Shown: positions 23,220-34,900 of the stretch, in pieces | How the letters are laid out: each line of letters opens with the position of its first letter | How positions within the stretch are numbered: position 1 is the stretch's first letter | NCBI RefSeq assembly: GCF_003350925.1 | Contig: NZ_KZ857173.1 | Location: forward strand, 62,001 to 126,000 | Origin: Dyella tabacisoli | GTDB lineage: Bacteria > Pseudomonadota > Gammaproteobacteria > Xanthomonadales > Rhodanobacteraceae | Reading direction: 5' to 3' | DNA: 64,000 nucleotides | Translations under genes and position numbers: made by a program | Notes under the pieces: generated by a model | Databases searched by the model: none | The model's input: only the letters and a program-made list of their open reading frames with translations | What the model was told of the DNA's origin: nothing

Positions 23220-24665
23220 ATGCCAACTAACTTCAAGCTTGAGAAAAGCTACCCCTATTACCTGGCCAACAAAGCACAGACATCGAAAGAAAGCATGGAT
23301 GTGCTGGACAAATACAGCGGCAAGCGCGCTACGCGAGTCGCGGTGCCGGATGCCGCGGCGGTAGAAAAGGCCATCGCCGCCGCGGCGAAAGCCACCGTAC
23401 CAATGCGCGAATTCAAGCCGTGGGCGCGCCAGGCGGTACTACAGCATTGCGCCAAGCGCTTTGCCGAGCGGCGTGACGAGCTGGCCTATGCGCTATGCGT
23501 GGAGGCGGGCAAGCCGATCAAGGACTCGGCTGGCGAAGTAACCCGGCTGATCGAGACTTTCACCATCGCCGCCGAGGAGGCGGTGCGCATCAACGGCGAG
23601 ACCATCAACCTGGAAATCGCCCAGCGCCTGGACGGCTATCACGGCTATACCCGCCGGGTGCCGCTGGGGCCGTTGTCCTTTATCACGCCGTTCAATTTTC
23701 CATTGAACCTGGTGGCGCACAAGGTGGCCCCGGCCATCGCCGCCGGCTGTCCGTTTGTACTCAAGCCTGCCGAACGCACCCCGATCGGCGCGTTGATTAT
23801 CGGCGAAGTACTGGCCGAAACCGACTTGCCCAAAGGGGCGTTCTCCATTCTTACCCTGGACGGCAAACATGCCAGTCCGCTGGTCGAAGACCCGCGTTTC
23901 AAGCTGCTGTCATTTACCGGCGGCCAGATCGGCTGGGACTTGAAAGCGCGTGCCGGCCACAAAAAGGTGACCTTGGAGCTCGGCGGTAACGCCGCCTGTA
24001 TCGTCGACGGCGACCAGGGCCCGCACCTGGATCGGGTCATCGAGCGGCTGATCTTCGGCGCCTTCTACCAGTCCGGCCAGAGCTGCATCAGCGTGCAGCG
24101 TATCTATGCGCACGACGCGATCTATGACGAATTGAAAAAGCGCCTGGTCGCGGCGGTGAAAAAACTTAAAGCCGGTGATCCAAAGGACAAATCGACGTTC
24201 CTCGGCCCGATGATCGACGAGGCCGCCGCCGAACGACTGCAGGGTTGGATTGAAGAAGCGCGCAAAGCCGGCGGCAAACTACTCAGCGGCGGCAAGCGCA
24301 AGGGTGCGATGCTGGAAGCCACGCTGATGGAAGACGTACCGACCGATGCCAAGGTAAATCGGCTGGAAGTGTTCGGCCCATTTGCCCTGCTCGCCCGCTA
24401 CAAGAATTTCGATGCAGCCATCAGCATGGTCAACGACTCGGACTTCGGTCTGCAGGCCGGCATCTTTACCGACAGCCTGGCTCACGCGATGCGCGCCTGG
24501 AACGAGCTGGACCAAGGCGGCGTGGTGGTCAACGACGTTCCCAGCTTCCGCGTCGACAATATGCCTTATGGCGGCGTGAAACTTTCCGGTGTCGGCCGCG
24601 AGGGCGTGCGCTATGCGATCGAGGATATGTCCGAGCTGCGCCTGATGGTCATGCGCGAGCTGTAA
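23220..24665 (+). CDS. NAD(P)-dependent aldehyde dehydrogenase
   Basis: This 481-residue protein is of the usual length. The active-site set is intact: N159 (TPFNFPLNL), E253 (LELGGNAA), C289 (YQSGQSCISVQR) and the later EVFGPFALL (about 380). It groups by eye with lactaldehyde/glyceraldehyde-3-phosphate/phosphonoacetaldehyde-type ALDHs. The substrate is unknown. GGAG precedes the ATG, and the gene follows the acetolactate-synthase-like gene by 30 bp, so an acetaldehyde- or hydroxyaldehyde-type product of that enzyme could be its substrate (inference). A GC-rich hairpin at 24674-24704 ends the unit. Confidence 0.93.
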   Translation: MPTNFKLEKSYPYYLANKAQTSKESMDVLDKYSGKRATRVAVPDAAAVEKAIAAAAKATVPMREFKPWARQAVLQHCAKRFAERRDELAYALCVEAGKPIKDSAGEVTRLIETFTIAAEEAVRINGETINLEIAQRLDGYHGYTRRVPLGPLSFITPFNFPLNLVAHKVAPAIAAGCPFVLKPAERTPIGALIIGEVLAETDLPKGAFSILTLDGKHASPLVEDPRFKLLSFTGGQIGWDLKARAGHKKVTLELGGNAACIVDGDQGPHLDRVIERLIFGAFYQSGQSCISVQRIYAHDAIYDELKKRLVAAVKKLKAGDPKDKSTFLGPMIDEAAAERLQGWIEEARKAGGKLLSGGKRKGAMLEATLMEDVPTDAKVNRLEVFGPFALLARYKNFDAAISMVNDSDFGLQAGIFTDSLAHAMRAWNELDQGGVVVNDVPSFRVDNMPYGGVKLSGVGREGVRYAIEDMSELRLMVMREL

Positions 24666-24673
24666 AGCATGCG

Positions 24674-24704
24674 CTGCCGTCCCGGCTTCCCTCCGGGGCG
24701 GCAG
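24674..24704 (+). terminator. GC-rich hairpin after the aldehyde dehydrogenase
   Basis: CTGCCGTCCCGG pairs with CCGGGGCGGCAG (12 bp, one U-G wobble) across CTTCCCT. It starts 9 bp after the stop codon. There is no T-run, so it may need Rho or act as an mRNA end stabiliser. Confidence 0.6.
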
Positions 24705-24757
24705 TCGTGCGTGTCATCGGGCGAAACGTTTTTGGCGCATTAACTTGCGCTTATCTA

Positions 24758-24777
24758 TGCCTGGTCGGCGCCAGGCA
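24758..24777. repeat. Inverted repeat upstream of the adaptor gene
   Basis: TGCCTGG, TCGGCG, CCAGGCA: perfect 7-bp arms, about 150 bp upstream of the adaptor start. It could be an operator or a second hairpin of the upstream unit. The rest of the 24705-24926 gap shows no clear feature. Confidence 0.25.
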
Positions 24778-24926
24778 CAGACGCATAGCGGGATTGCCGA
24801 TAATCGCAACAAGTTACGCTCGATTGCCACTTGCCGGTCACAGAATTACTCGATAATTTACGGCACGCAGGGCTGCGATCAGCCGTGTGCTGACGCAATA
24901 TCTACCGCGCTACAGGGGACAACGGA

Positions 24927-25802
24927 ATGGTTCTTGGGCCCAGATCGGTTCTGGGGGTTGGATGTGCGCGGCATCGAGCTTCTCGACTCGCAATTCTTTG
25001 CGTGGCATCGCTGCTGGGCATCGGTCCTTCTCTGTTACATGCAACAGCGACGTATGACTGTTTGATCGAGCCCATGCAGATGGTTGAGCTCGGAGCACCG
25101 GTCAGTGGTCTGCTTGAGCGTGTCACCGTCAAGCGAGGCGATCGAGTCACTCGCAATCAAGTGCTGGCATCGCTGGAATCGCATGCCGAGCAGGCCGGGG
25201 CTGATCTCGCCCACTACAAATCACAGTTGGTCGGCCCTGCCCAACTCGCGCAAAGCAAGATCGAATTCTCATCGCGCAAGTTTGCCCGTCGCCGGGATAT
25301 GGCGGCGGAAAAACTGATGTCCAAGCAAGACAGCGACGACGCCGAGGCCGAGCTCAAACAAGCTCAGGCCGAACAAGTGGTGGCGAAAGAGAATCGCGAG
25401 GTCGCTCGACTGGAATATGTCCAACAGTCGAGCCAGCTCAATCTGCGTACGATTCGCAGCCCGTTCGATGGCGTGGTGGTGGACCAGATGATGTGGCCCG
25501 GCGAAATTTTCGAGCCGGGGGCCACCAAACATGCCGTGCTCAAGCTGGCCCAGCTCAATCCGCTGCGCGTGCGCGTGGTATTGCCGATGCGTGCCTTCGG
25601 CGAGCCGGCACTTGGCATGGACGCCAAGGTCGCGCCAGAAATTCTTCCGAATACGACGTATAGCGCGAAGGTGTCGAGTATCGACCGCATCATCGATGCG
25701 GCGAGCGGCACCTTTGTCGTGTTTCTTGATTTGCCTAATCCCAAGCTGGACATGCCTTCGGGCGTGAAGTGCAAGACCACTTTCGGCAACACCGCTAAAT
25801 AA
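24927..25802 (+). CDS. Periplasmic adaptor (HlyD/RND membrane-fusion family)
   Basis: This 291-residue protein has an N-terminal signal (about 15-42, cleavage probably near HATA). The half-motifs of a lipoyl-like domain are visible: APVSGLLERVTVKRGDRVTRNQVLASLE (about 56-84) and IRSPFDGVVVDQMMWPGEIFEPG (about 170-192). Between them lies a helical hairpin rich in Ala, Glu, Gln and Lys (about 90-165), and a beta-barrel domain follows (about 200-290). It is shorter than classical HlyD and lacks an N-terminal anchor, so it resembles RND-type adaptors. AGGGG precedes the ATG. No pump or ATPase gene is next to it. Instead the giant gene starts 117 bp downstream, behind a similar leader (AGGGGAACAAC), so I infer a part in export of that protein. 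Confidence 0.85.
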   Translation: MVLGPRSVLGVGCARHRASRLAILCVASLLGIGPSLLHATATYDCLIEPMQMVELGAPVSGLLERVTVKRGDRVTRNQVLASLESHAEQAGADLAHYKSQLVGPAQLAQSKIEFSSRKFARRRDMAAEKLMSKQDSDDAEAELKQAQAEQVVAKENREVARLEYVQQSSQLNLRTIRSPFDGVVVDQMMWPGEIFEPGATKHAVLKLAQLNPLRVRVVLPMRAFGEPALGMDAKVAPEILPNTTYSAKVSSIDRIIDAASGTFVVFLDLPNPKLDMPSGVKCKTTFGNTAK

Positions 25803-25803
25803 G

Positions 25804-25853
25804 CCAATGCGGCGTCTACCGACGCCGCAACGTCGCACTCGTGTCCGCATTGG
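25804..25853 (+). promoter_or_regulatory. Leader with two mutually exclusive hairpins before the giant gene
   Basis: Hairpin A: GCGGCGTC (25809-25816), loop TACC, GACGCCGC (25821-25828), 8 perfect pairs. Hairpin B: CCAATGCGG (25804-25812) with CCGCATTGG (25845-25853), 9 perfect pairs. GCGG (25809-25812) is shared, so both cannot form fully at once, as in attenuators and antiterminators. Hairpin A starts 7 bp after the adaptor stop. No T-run follows A, so it could also block degradation or processing between the two genes. Confidence 0.4.
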
Positions 25854-25919
25854 ATCCGAGGCTCAAAGACATCAGACACGCATGACGCGGTTGTCTTGCG
25901 GGTCGTACAGGGGAACAAC

Positions 25920-28900
25920 ATGGAACAGTCGAACGGCAACAGCTCCGCTCCCGAAGTTATCGGCAACGCTGCATCAGGCAGTGTTGCACCCACCCCGGAT
26001 TCGACCACGCGCAATAGCGCGCCGGCGATTCGCTTTGAAGCACTGGAGCCGCGAGTACTGCTTTCGGGCGATGTGAACCCCGCAGCCATCTCGATTACCG
26101 GGTCGCTGGATCTCCCAGGGCAGCAGAATCACTACCAGTTCAGCGTGCAGGACAGCAAACGCGTTGTCTTCGACAGCCTGACCAACCGCAGCGATATCAG
26201 TTGGACGCTATCGGGCCCGAACGGCCAGGTGGTGAATCGCCAGTTTTCCAATGACGGCAATGGCGCCTCGCCTGCATTCGATCTGACCACCGGCACATAC
26301 ACGCTTACCGTGAATGGATCGGGCGATGCCGTTGGCGGTTATGCCTTGCGCATCGTGGACGCCAGTGCGGCAGCCGATTTGACGCCAGGCACCAAGGTTA
26401 CCGATTCGCTGACGCAGGGTAACGAAACCAGCGTATATCGCTTCAACGCCAATGCCGGCCAGAAGTTTTACTTCAGTGCGGGTGGCGTCACTGCCAGCTC
26501 CGGTTATGAGTACGCCAACTGGCGCCTGATCGATCCTTATGGCCAGCAGGAAGGCAACGTCAACAACGTCGCCAGTGATCTCAATACCTTTGCAGTAAAA
26601 AGCAGCGGCGAGTACCTGCTCCTGGTTGAGGGCGCGCAAAACAATACCGTGCCTCTCAACTACAGTTTCACCTTGAACCCGGTGAGCGATAGCAACACGG
26701 CGCTCACGCTCGATCAAGCCACCACGGCGGTGGTAAATCAGTCGGGCCAGACCAGCAATTTCAATTTCACGCTGAATTCGGCGACGTCGGTGATTTTCGA
26801 CAAACTGACCAATGCGGATTTCAACTGGTCGTTGACCGGCCCGCTTGGCCAGGTAGTGCAGACACATCTTGCCGGTTATGGCGGTGAGCCGATCAATCGA
26901 ATGAACCTCGTCGCGGGCAGCTATACGCTGGCCGTCAATGTCAATAACGGCGCCACCGGCAGCTACGCTTTCCGTCTGCTCACGGCGGCATCGGCGACGT
27001 CGCTGACCAGCAATACCCCGGTATCGGGCAGCCTCGACCAAGCCAATGGTTCGCAGATCTACAAAGTCGCACTGACCCAGGGGCAAAAGCTTTATCTGGA
27101 CGGCCAAACGCCCACTGGCGGGTCGGTTAGTTGGCGCTTGTTCGATCCGTATGGCGTGAAGCTCACCGGCAACACCCTAGGCCAGAGTATCGATCCTTTC
27201 ACCGTGACGGCCAGCGGCGATTACTGGCTGGTCATGGATGGCGCGGACTCCAATCCTGTTACCGCCACCGTGAACTATGCGTTCCAGTTGAATCTGGTTC
27301 CTGACCTGTCATCGACCCTCACCGTAGGTTCGGCAACCACCGGTTCGGTCGGTGTCGCCGGTCAGTCGGTGGTGTATACCTTCCATCTGGCGGCAGCGAC
27401 GCAACTCGCGTTCGACACGCTTAGTGCGCGCGAAGACATGCTGTGGTCGCTCAGTGGCCCACGCGGACTCGAAGTACAACGCCGCCGCCTGGGCGACAGC
27501 GATGGCAATAGCAACTTCAGCGTGATGGCATTGCCCGCCGGCGACTACAGTTTGACCATGCAAGGCAGCGGCGACGCCACCGGCGCCTATGCGTTTGCCT
27601 TGATGGACTTGGCCAGCGCGTCAGCGGTATCGCTCGGTACCGCGTTCAGCGGCAGCTTGACTCCCGGTAACAGCAGCGCGGCGTACAGCTTCAGCGCATC
27701 GGCCGGAGACAGCATCAAGCTGCACAGCGTAAGTGTTGCCGGCGGTGCCGCAAGCTGGCGCCTGGTCGATATGTATGGCCGCAATGTCGGTGGCCCAGCG
27801 GATCTGGCAACGGACGGCACACCCATCACGGTTGCCGCAAGCGGCACTTACACCTTGCTGATCGAAGGTGCGGCAAGCAACACGGCAGCGGTCAGCTTTC
27901 AGGCCGAACTGGACAATACCGGCAACGTCGCGCCGACACCGCTTCCAGCCGGCGACGCATTGACCCTCGGCAGCGTAACGGCGGGCACGCTGGCTAGCTG
28001 GGATGCCACCAAGACCTATCGATTCACGCTAACGGCCAATACGCAGCTACTGCTCGACGGCCAGACCGTCAACAACGTCATCTGGACACTGGTAGGCCCA
28101 CGCGGCGTCGAAATAAGCCAGCGCGCACTCTACGGCACCGATCCTGTCTTCGCCCTGCCCCCCGGCGATTACGCGCTGACCTTGCAAGGGGCGTTGTATC
28201 CCGGTTGGTACTCGGGCAATGGCGCCTATGCGTTCCGTGCGGTCGACCTCTCCAGTCTGCCGGCCTTGCAGCTTGGTCAGTCGACGACGGTCAATCGCTC
28301 ACCGGCCAACGCCACCGTGGGCTATCGCGTGCAAGCCAGCGCCGGAACCCGGCTTATTTTGAATGTGGACCGCGTCAGCAGCTATTCGCCGAATTGGCAG
28401 TTGGTCAATCCGTATGGCCAGGTGCTTGCATCCTCAACGGGCGACGCTGTGGGCACCGCTTTCGACATTCCCGCCGATGGTGTCTATACCTTGCTCGATA
28501 TGGGCCAGCCGTGGGACCAGGGCTCGTCGAGCAACGATACATTCACACTCAGCCAGCAAACGCTATCGACCGCGCCGCTTGCGCTCAACGATGCGATCAG
28601 CGGGTCGCTGTCCGGGCGACAGGATCTGGCGCAGTACAGCTTTACTCTCGACCATCCGAGTACCTTGTTCCTCGATGCATTGGCAGGATCGGCCGGCATT
28701 CCCAACAACGTGCAATGGATGCTGCGCTCCAGTTCGGGAAGCGTCGTCAACTACTGGAACTCGCTTAGCAACGACTTCGGCAGCGGCAACATGTTGGCGG
28801 CGGGCCAATACACCCTGGTCTTGCGCAACACGCAAGACACCCCTACCAATTTCAGCTTCCGCCTGCTCAACCGCGATGTCGCCAGCGACTTGGCGATGGA

Positions 28901-31900
28901 CGCGCCGACACACGTTGTCATGGCGGGAGACAAGACCACGCTGTATCGCTTCAATGCGACGGCCGGCGATCATTTCTACTTACAGAGCGCCGCTAGCAAT
29001 AACTACTACGGCGTCTATTGGCAGCTACGCGATCCGCTCGGCAACAGCATCGCCTCGAGTTACCTCAATCCGAATTACAACATTGCCGATATCGCCGCCA
29101 CGTTCAGCGGCGAATACCTGCTCTCGCTCTATCCAAATCCAAACAATGGCTACTCCAGCAGCACCAGCTTTCCCGTCGATTTCACCGTGGGTCATCGCCG
29201 CACCGACAACGCGGCACTGACTATCGGCGCGGACAATACCGGCACCATCAGCCAGCCAGGCCAGAGCATCCAGTACAGCTTCACGCTGAATGCACCCACG
29301 ACGTTGCTGATGAATACGCCGACGATAGGCACCTACAACCTGCAATGGAGCCTGCTCGGCCCGCGCGGCGTCGAGGCTTCCTCGCGCAGCTTCTCCGATA
29401 ACAACAGCAACCTGATGTCGCTACCTGCCGGTACCTATGTGCTGACGGTCGGCTATGGCGATCTCTCTGTCGGCAACTTCGATTTCAGTCTGCTCGATCT
29501 TGCCGCCGTGAACAGTTTGCCCATCGCCGAGGTGAGCAGCGACCCGATCCAGAGCGTTACCATCAGCCAGACCGGCAAGGCGATACCGTACGCCTTCAGC
29601 ATTGCCAACGACGGCGACTACAACGTCGATGTGCCCTATTCCAATACGGGCGCGCGCTGGGACATCAGGAATACCCAAGGGCAGAATGTCGTCAGCGGCT
29701 ACACCAGCAATACCGGCATGGCCCCGTTTCACCTGGCCGCCGGGCGGTACTTTCTGACCTGGGAAAACACCTCGCAGGGCAGCCAGGACACGACGCTTAA
29801 TTTCGCTTTGCGGCATATCGTCACCACCACTCAATCGCTGGTCCTGGGTACACCGGCAAGCGGCAGCATCGACCGCTTCGGGCAGCGTTACGAGTACGAC
29901 TTCAATCTTGCCGCGCCCACGCGCGTGTTGTTCGACAGTCTCAGCGCCCGCACCGATATCACCTGGCAGTTGATCGGTCCTAACGGCAGCATCGTCAATG
30001 CCACCGAACTGGGCAGCACGGATGAAACAGCCGCAGGCGCGCCGCTGGTATTGAATGCCATCGGTGCTTATCGCCTGATGGTGATCCCCGACGGACATGC
30101 CAGCGGATCGTTCGCCTTCAACCTGATCGACCTTGCTACGGTGCCATTACTGCCGACCGGCAGCGCACAGCCGATCAAGCTCAGCCCAGGCAACGCAACG
30201 GCGGTCTATGCGATCGATGCCAATGCAGGCGATTACTTCAAGCTGCAGATCGACAGCCTTACCGGCGGTCGTGCCAGGGTCTGGTTGGTCGATGCCGCCG
30301 GAACCAAGATTATCGCGCCGACGCTGTTGAACGGATCCGATGCGCTCACCGTGGCATGGCCGCATAGTGGGCGTTACCAACTGGTGGTCGAAGGCGATAT
30401 CGCCAACACCACAGAAACCGATATCACCTATGACGCGGCGCTAGTGACGCCAGCGCGCGCTGCGTTGACTGTGGGCAGCGATGTTCAAGGCACCACGACA
30501 ACCGTGGGCGTGCCCGATCAATATCGCTTTGCGCTCAACGTACCTACGACGGTGATCGTCGATGGCCTGACAGGCCTTGGCCAACATTGGCTGCTTCGCG
30601 CCAGCGACGGCACCGTGGTGCAGTCCGGTCAATTGGGTACGGTCACGCCGAGCGTGCTCGGTCCAGATGTCTATACCCTCGAAGTGCAGGCCGACAGCGC
30701 GGCTGCGCTCGGTGCTTATGGTTTGCGCGTGGTCGACCTGGCCACGGCTGCCAACCTGCCTATCGGCCAGGCCACGAATGCCGGGGTGGTTGACGGGCAT
30801 GCCTTGGTGTACCGCCTTGCCGCCACCGTGGATCAGGCCGCGCTGCAACTTCAGATCGATGCCGCCGCCGGGGCGGGTGCCTCGATCAGCGTGTTCGATG
30901 CTGCGGGGCATCTGGTGACCTCGGCCAGCGGGAGCCTGGCTCTCACGAGTATTGCCAATGGCGTCAATACCGGCGCCGTACGTTATGTGGTCATCGACGG
31001 CGGTACGACGGCCTCCTATACGCTCAATGCCACGCAGACGGTTGTGCCGCCACCGGCACCGCTCGCCTTGGGCAACCCCATCAGCGGGACACTGGTCCAC
31101 AAGGGCGACATCGCGAGCTATCGCATCACCGTCGCTTATGGTCAATCGCTTCCACTTGCCCAGCTACTGCGCGATCTCGGCTCCCAGGGTATCCACTGGC
31201 GTTTTACCGCCGTGGGATCGGCGAGTGCGCCATGGCAGGATCAAAACCCTGCCGCCTATCAGTTTCTGCCGGTCGCCGGCGACTACGATCTGACCATCGA
31301 GGCGACCGCCGACGCCGCCAGTTACACGTTGCAAACGGTCGATAGCGCCCAAGTTCCGTCCATCGGTAGCAGCGCGACGAACGGCACGTTGGCCAGTGCG
31401 CAACAGGCAGCGATTTATCGCTACGACCTGAGCAGCCCCGCTGCGCTGCAAGTGACCTTGAACAGCGTCGATCAGACGGCAACATGGGCGCTCTACAACG
31501 CGCAAGGCGTGATGATCGCCAGCGGCCCCGGCGGCAGCATAGCCACCACGGCGCAGCTCGATCGCGGAATCTATTCGCTGTTGATCTCCCGAGCCGGAGA
31601 TTTGAGCGCAAGCACAAGCTTTGCACTGACCGTGCAGCCGCAACCGTTGCCGGTTGCGGCCGCCAATGCGCTCATTACCGGCAACCTCGATGCCAACACA
31701 GCGTTCAGCGTGTACCGCATCGATTTGGCGACGGCGATACGCCTGCAATTGCACAACGCAGGCTCCGATGCCGGTTTGACCTGGAGCATCGTGCCGGTCG
31801 GCAGCTCGCCCAACTGGAATGCGCTTACCGGCCCGGAAGACAACCAGCCCTACACGCAAAACCTGGCGGCAGGCAAATACGAGCTATGGATTCGCGGCAA

Positions 31901-34900
31901 TGGCAGCGCCGCGCACTACGCTGTGCAATGGCTGGATCTGACCGATGCCCCGCCGCTACCGGCCAGCGCAACCGCAGGCACCCTGGTCACCGGCTATACC
32001 GCGATTGCGTATAGCCTGAACCTGTCGCAAGCCAATGGCTTACACCTGAGCTTTGGCGCCAGCGATCCACTGTCATTGGGCTGGAGTCTGCTCAACGCCA
32101 GCGGGCAAGCGGTAGTACAGAGTTCAAACGCCGCCGATTTCGATACCGACGTGCTGCCGATCGGCAGCTATACCTTGGTGCTGCGGGCCAATCCTTCCAA
32201 TGGAACGGCAAGCGACCTTAGCTACAACGTTTCGGTTAGCCCCTTCACGCCACCTTCTTGCAGCCTGGGCCAAACGCTGAGCGGTACCCTCGACAGCGCC
32301 AGTCTGAGTACCAGTTATCGGCTCAGCGTGCCCAGCGGCGGCACGTTATTGCTACAGGACAGCGGCAGCGACAGCTCGACCCGGATCGATATCTTCCAGG
32401 ATGGCCAGCTCATCTACAGCAACAACGGATCGGGAGCTATCCGCGTACTCGCGCCGGGCAACTACGACATTCGCTTCAGCGGCAACACCACGGGACAGCA
32501 TTACAGCTACGCGCTGATCGATTTCTCGGCCACGCAACCGCTGGCATCGAGTCCGCTGCAAGGGCAGCTCGCCGTGGGGCAAAGCGCGGCGCTTTATAGC
32601 TTCAGCAGCGATGGCATCACGCCGTTGAACTTGGGCGGCGCAACCACCGATAGCGCCGGCATAAGCTGGACGATATACGACGCGTCGAACAATCAGGTCA
32701 GCAACAGCTTGTCGGGCGGTATGACGCCCAAATTGCTGACGAGCGGCAGCTACACGCTGCTGTTGTATCGCAGCGGATCGACCAGCAACGCCCTCAGCTA
32801 TAACGTGGCGGCCACTCCGATCGCGGTCCCCACCTTGCCGCTTTCTTTGGGCAGCAATCAGTTACTCACGCTGGACCCTGCCTCGGCTTACCGAGCGGAC
32901 TACACCTTTACCCTGGCAGCGCCCGGCCGCTTCATCCTGGTCGCACCCGACGCATCGAATATCTATGCCAACTACAGCATTGTCGATGCTCAAGGCCAGA
33001 ACTGGCTCAACGGCAATCGCAGCCTTTCCGGCGCCAATCCCACGCCGTTCCAGCTACCGGCGGGTACCTACACGCTCCGTTTCGGCGACAGCAATCAGAA
33101 CAATACGGCAGCGGTCAGCGCAAACTTCCGCCTGGTCAATGTCGATGCCAGCACGGCGCTGACGGTTGGCACACCGGCATCGCTGACGATGACCTCCAAC
33201 AGCGATGTCGAAATGCTGCGTATCGCCGCGAACGCCGGTGACACGCTCAATCTGTCGACCGTGGTTACGAACAGCAATACCGACAATATCTATGCGTACT
33301 GGATTGTCTTTGATGCCGACAATAATCAGGTCACCAGTAGTTATGTTTATCGGTCGGGCGGCAATGCCACCCTGCAACTGCAAAAGAGCGGCAACTATGT
33401 CTTGGTCGTGGCCTATGCCAGCGAGCCGCTGACTGTCACCTTCAATGCGACCTTGCAAGGGCACACCACCGTGCCCTCGCCCAGCACATCGGCGCTGGTG
33501 ATCGGCCAGGACACCAAACAAACGCTCAACCCCAACGGTATCCAGCGCTATACCTTCAGCCTGACCGGCAAATCGCTGATCTCGGTGTCGGGCTCTTCAA
33601 GCCTGTACGGAACACAATGGCAGTTGCTCGGTGCCAGTGGTCAACTGTTGAGCGGCAACTTCAATCCTGGCTCCGCCTCGGTCGACACGACACTGCTGGC
33701 GGCAGGCGACTACACGCTGCAAATCACGCAGAACCAGTCGACTGCGGCCAATATCGATTTCACCGTCGCCACACAAGCACAGGTCAGCGTTCCCGCCGCC
33801 GGCGTCCTGGATCTTCCGGCCAGCCAAGGCATCTATGCCATTCCCGTCACGGCCGGACAGGACTACTACATCAGCGGCACCCAGTGGGTGCAGTACAACG
33901 TCTATCGCCCGGATCTCTCGCTCGCCCTGTCCGATAACACCAACTACAGCAACAACGTGCGCAAGATACACGCCGATGCGGACGGTGTCTGGTACGTAGC
34001 CGTGACACAGCGTGGCAATGGGACTCATACCTCGCTGCGAGTCGCACCATCGGCACCGATGACACTGGGACAAGTGGTCAACGGCTCAGTGCCCGGCGAT
34101 GGCGGCTCGGACGTCCATACGCTACAGATCGACAGCGATCAGCTTATCTATCTGGCAGTGCCGTCGAACAATGGAAATTTCAACTTCATCTTGACCGGCA
34201 ATGGCATCGCGCCGGTGACCTTCAGCAGCAACAACAGCACCACCATCCGGCTGCGCCAAGGCACTTATTTCATCGAGGCGGATTTCACCGGCAATGGCGG
34301 CGGCAACAACTTCGCGGCTACCGCCACGACCCATATCGTGTCCGGTGGCGGCACGGGAAGCACGACAGTCGCCTATAGCCTCTCGGCCTTGTCGTTGGAT
34401 GCCGCGCCGCAGCTCACGCTCGACACCGCGCAAACGCTGTCGCTCGATCCCAGTCAGCTCGCTACTTATCGCATTCAGGGCCTTGCCGGGCAGCGGCTGT
34501 ATTTCGTGCCGCAGGACGGCCAGTCCGCCGATGCACAGTGGACGCTTTACGATGCATTCGGCCGTTCGGTATATGGCGACATCGCGACAGCGACCGACAC
34601 GCTTCCACGCTTCCCCGGTGACGGCACTTATTACCTGGTGTGGAACCGCACGCAAGGCGCCACCGGGACAGGCACCTATGGGTTTAGCCTGAATACGGCA
34701 GCGGCATCGACACCCACGCCGGTAACGCTTGGCAACACGCTCAGCATCGACGCATCGGGTCCGACCAGCACGCGCACGTACAGCCTGACGCTGAACGGTC
34801 CGACGCGTTTGGTACTCGATGCCCTGGCGGCCAGTGCCAGCGGCTTTGACTGGCAACTCACTCAGCTCGACTACTTCGCCGGTAGCGGTCATTGGTCCCC

